A stretch of DNA of 17,287 bases from an uncultured Clostridia bacterium. Its GTDB lineage: Bacteria > Bacillota > Clostridia > Christensenellales > UBA1242. Below are positions 6,314 to 12,897 of this stretch, in pieces (position 1 is the stretch's first letter; every line of letters begins with the position of its first letter). The notes below the pieces were generated by a model. That model saw only the letters and a program-made list of their open reading frames with translations. It was not told the origin of the DNA and searched no databases. A program made the position numbers and the translations under genes. The stretch is taken from positions 1 through 17,287 of the forward strand of contig CALWTN010000037.1 in assembly GCA_944384475.1 (NCBI GenBank), given 5' to 3'.

Positions 6314-6972
6314 TAAAACAGCCCCCACAAATCAAAAAATAGTTGTTCCACTCCTCCGATTGCATAGATGTAAAACAAATCGAAAATAGGCAAAATGATT
6401 ATCACCAACAAAATTATACTACCATATTTATACATAAATTGTAAAAATTTGTTATCAGGTTTTAAAAAAGATGCTAAAAAATTAAAGCCGTCAAGTGGAA
6501 AAATTGGCAAAATGTTAAACAGAGCAAGCGAAAAGTTTATCGTTGAGGCAATCATGAGAAAGAAATAGATAAACATGAAAAACATATTGTTTATGTTAAG
6601 CAGCGGACTGATGAAGAAAAACATGCAACTAAAAATTATGCCAAGCACAAAGTTTGTAATCACACCAGAAGATGAAACCAGCCTAACGCCTTTCTTGTAA
6701 TTTCTAAAATACAGCGGATTAATTGGCACAGGTTTAGCCCAACCAAACCCAACCAGCAAAAATGAAAGCAAACCGAACCCGTCAAAATGTTTAAACGGAT
6801 TAAGCGACAGCCTACCTTGCGCTTTTGCGGTTTTATCTCCGCACCAATAAGCGACTAAGGCGTGCGAAAATTCATGCGCAGAAAAAGCCAACGCAACGGC
6901 AAAAATGTATGCCAAAATAAAAGCAACAAATTCCCATCCGCTTAACGGAAGTGTGAAAAGATAGTAAATCAT
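6313..6972 (-). CDS. M50 site-2 protease family protein (short YwhC-type)
   Basis: The 219-residue polytopic protein has the zinc motif HEFSH (33-37) and family stretches GRLSLNPFKHFDGFG (53-67), GWAKPVPINP (77-86) and NILPIFPLDG (153-162, third ligand Asp161). It lacks PDZ or CBS domains, so it belongs to the short site-2 protease group often found next to scpAB in Clostridia; substrates are unknown. The frame is open to a TTG at 6990. A well-formed promoter has its -10 at 6981-6986, so that TTG lies upstream of the expected transcript start, and ATG 6972 is the credible start. AAAGG sits one base from the ATG, too close to work as a ribosome binding site. It is the first gene of an operon with scpA and scpB. 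Confidence 0.9.
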   Translation of the reverse strand: MIYYLFTLPLSGWEFVAFILAYIFAVALAFSAHEFSHALVAYWCGDKTAKAQGRLSLNPFKHFDGFGLLSFLLVGFGWAKPVPINPLYFRNYKKGVRLVSSSGVITNFVLGIIFSCMFFFISPLLNINNMFFMFIYFFLMIASTINFSLALFNILPIFPLDGFNFLASFLKPDNKFLQFMYKYGSIILLVIIILPIFDLFYIYAIGGVEQLFFDLWGLF

Positions 6973-6980
6973 ACCTTTTA

Positions 6981-7009
6981 AGTATAGCAAAACCTCGCAT
7001 TTTTTCCAA
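6981..7009 (-). promoter_or_regulatory. Sigma-A promoter of the site-2 protease-scpA-scpB operon, leaderless geometry
   Basis: The minus strand has -35 TTGGAA (7004-7009), a 17-nt spacer and an extended -10 TGC-TATACT (6981-6989). The -10 ends 8 nt before the ATG at 6972, so the transcript should begin at or within about two bases of the start codon. It lies directly after the dacF terminator. Confidence 0.7.
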
Positions 7010-7010
7010 C

Positions 7011-7038
7011 AAAAAAGCTCGCCTTTTTAAGGCGAGCT
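7011..7038 (-). terminator. Rho-independent terminator after dacF
   Basis: On the minus strand AGCTCGCC pairs perfectly with GGCGAGCT (10 bp if the inner TT/AA pairs are counted) and is followed by six Ts (7011-7016 as As on the plus strand). It begins about 10 nt after the dacF stop and closes the long upstream operon before the next promoter. Confidence 0.93.
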
Positions 7039-7048
7039 ATAATTTTTA

Positions 7049-8200
7049 TTACCAAATTTCTCCAATTTTCTTTAATGCATCAAAATAGGTCATCGATTTT
7101 AAATCCTCGCATGTTGCAACGTCAATCTCTTTTACAACCACGCCAGACTTTGAAACCACAACCTTGCCCACACTTTGTCCAGCTTTTACTGGTGCTTTCA
7201 CGGCGTTAGGCAACGAATAGGTCACTTCAAAATCATTTTCCTCTCCCTTTTTGACAAGCGCAGAATAATCTTCGCAAGCGAAAAGCGAAACCTCTTTTAC
7301 TCTGCCTTTTGAAACTGGCAGCCTCACAAGCTCATTTTGGGTTGAAACTAATCTGACGTTTTCAAAATTGGCAAAACCATAGTTAAACAAACTTGAACAT
7401 TCATTAAATCTTGTTTTGGAATCCTTTGCGCCTACAACAACGCTTATCAATCTCATGTCTGCTCGTTTTGCGCTGGCGGCTAAGCAACAACCCGCTTCGT
7501 TTGTTGAGCCAGTTTTTCCGCCGTCACAGCCTTGATAGTATCTTATCAACCTGTTGGTGTTGACAAGCCCTGTTTTTCTGCCAGAAGGATGAATTAAATC
7601 TTGCATCCAAATTGTGCTGTATTTGTGATACAAATCGTGGCTTGCGAGTTCTTTCAAGACAAGAGCGCTGTCATAAGCAGAAGAATATTGCTCTGGCGCT
7701 GGCAAGCCCGTGCAGTTGACATAGTTGGTGTCCTGCATGCCAAGTTCTTTCGCACGTTTGTTCATAATTTTTACAAACGCCTCTTCATTGCCGCAAATAT
7801 GCTCTGCAAGTGCAACTGACGCATCGTTGGCAGAAGCAACTATCACACTTTTAAGCATATCCTCCACGCTATATTCTACAAACGGATCTATGAACACCTG
7901 TGAGCCACCCATGCCAGCCGCATTTTCAGAAGTGTAAATCATCTCATCCAAACTAAGTTCACCATCTTCGATGCGTTCGATTGTAAGCAAGATTGTCATC
8001 ATCTTAACCATGCTTGCAACCGGCACTTTGTCGTGCGAATTTTTTTCAAAAAGCACTTCGCCACTTGCATAATCCATAAGCAAAGCGCTTTTACTTGATA
8101 TGTCTTCAACAGCTGCCGCTTGCACAGTAATTGGCATAATACCACAACATGTTGAGAGTATTATAGCAGAAATGATACTAAATATAAAAAATCTTTTCAT
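7049..8200 (-). CDS. dacF: D-alanyl-D-alanine carboxypeptidase (DacF/PBP5 family, S11)
   Basis: This low-molecular-mass penicillin-binding protein trims the terminal D-Ala from peptidoglycan stem peptides outside the membrane. The 383-residue product has an N-terminal signal peptide (MKRFFIFSIISAIIL..., probable cleavage after QAAA near residue 30). It has all three S11 active-site motifs: SMVK with nucleophile Ser63 and Lys66, SAN (123-125) and KTG (229-231). A C-terminal beta domain follows (about 290-383), ending in a short hydrophobic/amphipathic stretch. AAGGAG lies 6-7 nt before the ATG. It follows the SpoIIM-like gene by 48 nt and ends in a strong terminator. The symbol is given by family likeness; a housekeeping rather than sporulation role is equally possible. 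Confidence 0.92.
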   Translation of the reverse strand: MKRFFIFSIISAIILSTCCGIMPITVQAAAVEDISSKSALLMDYASGEVLFEKNSHDKVPVASMVKMMTILLTIERIEDGELSLDEMIYTSENAAGMGGSQVFIDPFVEYSVEDMLKSVIVASANDASVALAEHICGNEEAFVKIMNKRAKELGMQDTNYVNCTGLPAPEQYSSAYDSALVLKELASHDLYHKYSTIWMQDLIHPSGRKTGLVNTNRLIRYYQGCDGGKTGSTNEAGCCLAASAKRADMRLISVVVGAKDSKTRFNECSSLFNYGFANFENVRLVSTQNELVRLPVSKGRVKEVSLFACEDYSALVKKGEENDFEVTYSLPNAVKAPVKAGQSVGKVVVSKSGVVVKEIDVATCEDLKSMTYFDALKKIGEIW

Positions 8201-8246
8201 ACTTACTCCTTTTTAAGATAGTTTTTTCAGAAAAGATTTTTTTATT

Positions 8247-8852
8247 CTATATAACTAAAATCACTTTTGAAGAGAATATCGTCAGCAGCAAAGTTTCAAC
8301 CAAGTTGACAATAATTAAACACAATAAAAATATGATGAAAAGTTTTCCTCGCCCACTTCCGTTGCTGCCAAACCGCCTGCAATTTTGGCAAGCCTTGGTT
8401 ATAAAAGCAAAATATAAAGTGAATAAAATCAGCATCGCAAGTTGACATGGAAGCACAATTAAAACTGCATCCAACAACCCCGACAGCCCGAAGTTTGCAC
8501 AAAGCAGGCAAATGTTAAAACCCAAAAGATAGCCTCGAAAGCCTAAAACTATGACGGCAAAAGGCATAGTCCAAACGGTCAGTGAAAAGACAAAAGTAAG
8601 CAACAAAATCACAACCTGCGAAAAAGTTCGTGAAAAGAAAGCGCCAAAACCCGACTTAGCGCCAGCAAAATCTAAAATATATTCATCGGCTGGATAAAAA
8701 TTTGGTGTAGATGCGCTTACAATTATGCCTGCAACAAAACATGTCAGCACTATCACGAATGCAAAAATAAGCCTTCCCTTTGTTTGAGAACACTGCGAAG
8801 AAAAACCATATTTAAACCTTGAAAAAAGCGATCTGGTTTTATATTTCTGCAT
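8247..8852 (-). CDS. SpoIIM-like polytopic membrane protein
   Basis: The 201-residue protein has a basic N-terminus and about five hydrophobic helices (near 29-47, 78-100, 100-122, 127-152, 172-195). The central stretch FRGYLLGFNICLLCANFGLSG followed by LPCQLAML matches the pattern I recall for SpoIIM, where a G-x3-GF segment precedes NxxGxSG and a helix with LP. SpoIIM is part of the DMP complex that drives septal wall hydrolysis in engulfment. The neighbouring dacF agrees with layouts seen in spore-forming Firmicutes. The start has no ribosome binding site and no convincing promoter. It lies 52 nt after the PLP lyase gene. Confidence 0.65.
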   Translation of the reverse strand: MQKYKTRSLFSRFKYGFSSQCSQTKGRLIFAFVIVLTCFVAGIIVSASTPNFYPADEYILDFAGAKSGFGAFFSRTFSQVVILLLTFVFSLTVWTMPFAVIVLGFRGYLLGFNICLLCANFGLSGLLDAVLIVLPCQLAMLILFTLYFAFITKACQNCRRFGSNGSGRGKLFIIFLLCLIIVNLVETLLLTIFSSKVILVI

Positions 8853-8904
8853 AAGATACTTTATTTTCTCTTCGACAAAAAAATAACCATTTCGCTAAAT
8901 TACA

Positions 8905-10107
8905 TTAAAATAAATTGTTTAGCTCCTCGGCAACCGCCTTGGCGTGCTCGTATGTTAATGCGCCTTGAAAATAAGCGATGTATGGCGGCCTGATTGGCGA
9001 GTCGCAGGACATTTCGATTGAAGCACCTCCCACAAATGTTCCCGCTGCCATTATCACTTGATCATCATATCCGGGCATATCCCAAGGCAAAGGCGTTACA
9101 AACGAATCAATCGGCGAAAACTTTTGCACGGTTTGAACAAACTTGATAAGCTGCTCAGAATTGCCAATGACAATGCTTTTGATTATATCGCTTGATTTCT
9201 CTTGCGAAGAAGGCAAAGTTTTGTAACCTTTCTCTTCCATCACCTTGCCTATAAGCAACGCCCCTTTCATCGCCTGAGCAACAACGTGCGGTGCCATGAA
9301 TAATCCTTGGAAAAATATACGATAGCCCGCTTCAAAACTTCCAACTTCCATGCCAAGTGATGGACAAGTGAAGCGCTTTGCAATCAGATCTATCGCCTTT
9401 TTACATCCCACGATATATCCGCCTGTGGAAGCAAGCCCGCCACCTGCATTTTTAATAAGCGAACCTACGATTACATCTGCGCCGTGATTGGTCGGCTCGT
9501 CAATTTCAACAAATTCGCCATAGCAATTATCCACCACCAAAAAACTTTTTGGGCTTATCTTTTTAACAAATTCGCACGCCTTGCCTATCTGCTCCACGCT
9601 GAGCGCTTTGCGAGATGAATAGCCTCTTGAACGCTGAATAAACACCACTTTTGGCTTTAATTTTTTGACACGCTTTTGCACAGCAGCAAAATCAAAGTCC
9701 TCTCCCAATAAATCAATTTTATCATATTTAACACCAAAATCTTGCAAACTGCCGTTATCTTTGCCAAGCAAGGTTTCTTCAAGAGTATCATACAAATCGC
9801 CTGTTATTGACAAGAGATAGTCGCCGGGTCTGAGCAACCCAAAAAGCGCAGTTGAAATGGTATGTGTGCCGCATGTCAGCAGCGGACTGACAATTCCCGC
9901 CTCAGCACCAAAAACATCGGCATAAAGCTGACAGAGCGTGTCTCTGCCCTTGTCATCATAGCCGTATCCAGTTGTTCCCGCAAACATATTAGACGAAACT
10001 TTATTTTTTCTGAATGCTTCAATTACCTTTTTTTGATTTATAAATGCAATTTCGTCTATTTGGCGAAACTGATCTGTTAAACTTTGTTCAATCTCATTTA
10101 TTGTCAT
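8905..10107 (-). CDS. PLP-dependent methionine gamma-lyase-like protein (YnbB/'aluminium resistance' family)
   Basis: The 400-residue protein is a fold-type I PLP enzyme of the family annotated as Met_gamma_lyase or aluminium resistance protein. Recognisable parts are FAGTTGYGYDDKGRDTL (42-58), the cofactor-stacking region SPLLTCGTHTIS (74-85), QRSRGYSSRKALS (158-170), PLP-pyridine Asp193 in VVDN, and Schiff-base Lys219 in GSLIKNAGGG. Family members are thought to act on sulfur amino acids, but the true substrate is not established. The ATG at 10107 overlaps the end of miaA by 14 nt, with GAGGAAG just upstream, so it belongs to the mutS-mutL-miaA operon. In many Firmicutes this gene sits after miaA and hfq; here hfq is absent from that place. 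Confidence 0.92.
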   Translation of the reverse strand: MTINEIEQSLTDQFRQIDEIAFINQKKVIEAFRKNKVSSNMFAGTTGYGYDDKGRDTLCQLYADVFGAEAGIVSPLLTCGTHTISTALFGLLRPGDYLLSITGDLYDTLEETLLGKDNGSLQDFGVKYDKIDLLGEDFDFAAVQKRVKKLKPKVVFIQRSRGYSSRKALSVEQIGKACEFVKKISPKSFLVVDNCYGEFVEIDEPTNHGADVIVGSLIKNAGGGLASTGGYIVGCKKAIDLIAKRFTCPSLGMEVGSFEAGYRIFFQGLFMAPHVVAQAMKGALLIGKVMEEKGYKTLPSSQEKSSDIIKSIVIGNSEQLIKFVQTVQKFSPIDSFVTPLPWDMPGYDDQVIMAAGTFVGGASIEMSCDSPIRPPYIAYFQGALTYEHAKAVAEELNNLF

Positions 10108-10975
10108 ACCACTTCCTCACAAATTCAATAATTTTTTGCTCATCTTCTCTATCAAACATATCAATTTTCATGCCACGCAGAAAAGTCATCTGCCTTTTTG
10201 CATAGTTTCGAGTGTGCTGCTTAATCAAGCTTACCATTTCCTCTTTGCTTATCTTGCCATCTAAAAACCACAGCACTTCTTTGTAACCAATGGCTTTCAT
10301 AGATTGATTTTCTTCACTCAAACCCATTTTTTTGAGCGATGCAACTTCGTCAATCAATCCACAGTCAAGCATTTTTTCCACTCTGTCATTAATTTTTTGA
10401 TACAACCTTTCTCTTTCGCAAGTAATGGCCAACGCCAAGAAGTCTATGTTTGTTCCATGCGACTTAGGAATGCTTCCAAATTTTGCAATTTCAAGCGCTC
10501 GGATAATCTTTTTTTTGTCGTTAGGTTGAATGCCTTGCGCAAGATTAGGCGCGGTTTTTTGAAGTTCTTCAAAAAGCGCTGTGCTTTCTTGCCTCCAAAG
10601 CCCATCTCTAAACTCACTATTGCGTGACGTGCCGCCAAAGTCATAGCCTTCAAGAAGTGCTTTAACATACAAGCCTGTTCCGCCAACAACTATTGGCAAT
10701 TTGCCCTTTTTATTTATTTGACTGATAAGCGATTTTGTCAGTTCTACAAATTCAAAAACTGAAAACTCTTCGTCTGGCTGCAAAATGTCAATACAATGAT
10801 GCGCTATGCCCTGCATCTGCGATTTACTTATTTTTGCCGAACCGATGTCTAAATGCTTATAAATCTGCACACTGTCCGCCGAAATAATTTCACCATTAAA
10901 AAACTTTGCAAGTTTGATTGCAAACTCGCTTTTTCCGACACCAGTTGGGCCAAGAACGAACAGCGCCCTGTCCAT
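10094..10975 (-). CDS. miaA: tRNA dimethylallyltransferase MiaA
   Basis: MiaA adds a dimethylallyl group to N6 of A37 in tRNAs reading UNN codons, making i6A, the substrate of MiaB. The product has 293 residues, with P-loop GPTGVGKS (9-16), ISADSVQIYKHLDIGSAK (31-48, catalytic Asp34), HHCIDILQPDEEFSV and PIVVGGTGLYVKALLEGY, and a C-terminal region with KQHTRNYAKRQMTFLR. I place the start at ATG 10975, which shares a base with the mutL TGA (TGATG) and has AAAAGGA about 7 nt upstream. A GTG one codon earlier (10978) is the alternative. Confidence 0.96.
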   Translation of the reverse strand: MDRALFVLGPTGVGKSEFAIKLAKFFNGEIISADSVQIYKHLDIGSAKISKSQMQGIAHHCIDILQPDEEFSVFEFVELTKSLISQINKKGKLPIVVGGTGLYVKALLEGYDFGGTSRNSEFRDGLWRQESTALFEELQKTAPNLAQGIQPNDKKKIIRALEIAKFGSIPKSHGTNIDFLALAITCERERLYQKINDRVEKMLDCGLIDEVASLKKMGLSEENQSMKAIGYKEVLWFLDGKISKEEMVSLIKQHTRNYAKRQMTFLRGMKIDMFDREDEQKIIEFVRKWYDNK

Positions 10976-12897
10976 CACACAATCCTTTTAAAAAGTTTTT
11001 CAAAATCTTTTTTAGAAAGTTCAAGCACGATTGGTCTTCCATGCGGACACAAAAGCACGCCTTTGCGCATTTGTTCGATAAGATATGCGATCTCGTCTTC
11101 GCTGATATGATCGCCTGCTTTGATGGCATGCTTGCAAGCATACTGCGCAAGCCTTTCTTTAAGAATGCTGCTTGCAGATTTATCAAACACCGCCTCGTCT
11201 TGCAACACACTCTCAACAAACGCCTTTAAGTCGATTGCGCTTAAAATTAATGGCACTGCTGTTATTGAAACGCCGTCTTTTGTTTGTGTAACATCAAAGC
11301 CAAGAGAATTAAGCACCTGCGAGGTTTCCATAAACTTGATTTTTTCTTTTGCACCAAGCGAAATTTGATAGCCAAGCAGCAGCGGCTGCTTAATCACAGC
11401 GCTTTTTTCAACCTGCTGGCACAGTCTATCATACAACGTTCGCTCATGCGCAGCATGTTGGTCGATAAAATACGCCTTGTCGTCATATTCAACAATGATA
11501 TACGTTGCAAAAAGAGTGCCCAAAATTTTCATTTCGTCTTTGACTGAGGCAGTTAAAAACTTATTCGGTTTTTGTTGAGATAAAATTTGTTGAGCATGCC
11601 TTGCCTGCGATTGATCAAAGAAAATGTTTCCACCAGGCTTATTAATCGGCACATCTTCCTCCACAGTTATGTTTAAAAAGTCTGGAAGAGGGCGCTTAAC
11701 CTTTTTTGTCTCCACCTCAACCTCAATATTTGGAAAGGAAAGCTTTTCATCGGGACGAATGTCTTTGTAACTTCTTCCTTCTTTGGTTGCCATAGGCTCT
11801 ATGTCCGCCACTGGCACATGCGCAAAGCCTTGTTTGTTTTCAGGCGCAAACAGTTCCTCTGGCTTTGACGGCATCTCTTCATCAGCAAGCCTCACGTCAA
11901 AATTTGCAATATGATTTGACTGCATAAGCGCATCCTCAACGCTTCTTCTTACAAATCCGAAAACTTTATTGGAGTTTTCAAACTTAACTTCTCTTTTAGT
12001 TGGATGAATATTCACATCCACACTTTCAGGCTGCACACTAAGCCCCAGCACATACACAGGAAACCTGCCTTTCATTAAAAATGGCTCAAAAGCGCCTTGA
12101 ACAGCAGAAGAAACAAGATAGTTTTCAACATACCTGCCGTTTACAAACAAGGTTTGAGCAGTTCTGTTTATCTTAGAAAATTTTGGCGAAACAATAAAAC
12201 CAGAAAGCTTCATTCCGTCTTGCTCGCTGTCAATTTTTATAAGATTTTCATACACGTCTTTTCCATATATTGTATATATTATGTCAGATAACTCAGAAGA
12301 TATAGTATTATACACCTGTTTGCCGTCTACGACATAGAGAAAACTTATCTCTGGATGAGCGAGCATATATTTTTCAATCAGATGAGTTATTTCACTTTCT
12401 TCAATTTTAGAGCGCCTTAAAAATCTAGCCCTAACGGGTGCGTTATAAAATAAATCTGACGCTTCTATGGTTGTGCCTTCATTTCTTGCAATCTCTTTAA
12501 CTTCGCTAAATAATCCGCCGTCTATTCTTATGCTGTGCCCCACTTCGTCTTCCTTGGTTTTTGAGGAGGCATAGATATGACAAACTGAGGCAATGCTGGC
12601 AAGCGCCTCGCCTCTAAACCCCAAAGTTGAAATGCTGTCAAGATCTTCTATCTTTGAAATTTTGCTTGTGGCGTGAGGCATAAACGCATTGTGCAAATCT
12701 TCTTTTTGAATGCCGCTGCCGTTATCGGACACGATTATTTTCTTTTTGCCACCGTCCTCGATTTCAACGCTTATCACACTTGCTTTGGCGTCTATGCTGT
12801 TTTCAACAAGTTCCTTGACAATAGAGGCAGGTTTTTCAACCACCTCGCCTGCTGCGATCCTGTTAAAAACCATGCTGTCGAGAAGTTTTATTTTCAT
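10975..12897 (-). CDS. mutL: DNA mismatch repair protein MutL (endonuclease type)
   Basis: The 640-residue product has the GHKL ATPase N-terminus: IAAGEVVEKPASIVKELVEN (14-33), DNGSGI (58-63) and TLGFRGEALASI (91-102). A variable linker (about 335-445) leads to a C-terminal domain with latent nicking endonuclease motifs: DQHAAHE (479-485), ACKHAIKA (587-594) and CPHGRP (617-622). This is the type used where no MutH exists. The final acidic residue of the DQHA(x)2E(x)4E motif is Asp490 rather than Glu. The ATG overlaps the mutS stop as ATGA, with a perfect TAAGGAGG about 5 nt upstream. Confidence 0.97.
   Translation of the reverse strand: MKIKLLDSMVFNRIAAGEVVEKPASIVKELVENSIDAKASVISVEIEDGGKKKIIVSDNGSGIQKEDLHNAFMPHATSKISKIEDLDSISTLGFRGEALASIASVCHIYASSKTKEDEVGHSIRIDGGLFSEVKEIARNEGTTIEASDLFYNAPVRARFLRRSKIEESEITHLIEKYMLAHPEISFLYVVDGKQVYNTISSELSDIIYTIYGKDVYENLIKIDSEQDGMKLSGFIVSPKFSKINRTAQTLFVNGRYVENYLVSSAVQGAFEPFLMKGRFPVYVLGLSVQPESVDVNIHPTKREVKFENSNKVFGFVRRSVEDALMQSNHIANFDVRLADEEMPSKPEELFAPENKQGFAHVPVADIEPMATKEGRSYKDIRPDEKLSFPNIEVEVETKKVKRPLPDFLNITVEEDVPINKPGGNIFFDQSQARHAQQILSQQKPNKFLTASVKDEMKILGTLFATYIIVEYDDKAYFIDQHAAHERTLYDRLCQQVEKSAVIKQPLLLGYQISLGAKEKIKFMETSQVLNSLGFDVTQTKDGVSITAVPLILSAIDLKAFVESVLQDEAVFDKSASSILKERLAQYACKHAIKAGDHISEDEIAYLIEQMRKGVLLCPHGRPIVLELSKKDFEKLFKRIV

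Noticed and set aside
6313..6328. GTG start for scpA at 6328
   Set aside because: No ribosome binding site precedes it, while ATG 6313 gives a TAATG junction with the previous gene and a G-rich tract at a fitting distance.
8853..8904. Leaderless promoter for the SpoIIM-like gene (TAAAGT 5 nt before the ATG)
   Set aside because: The matching -35 position reads TTATTT, a poor match, so it cannot be counted with the three convincing cases.
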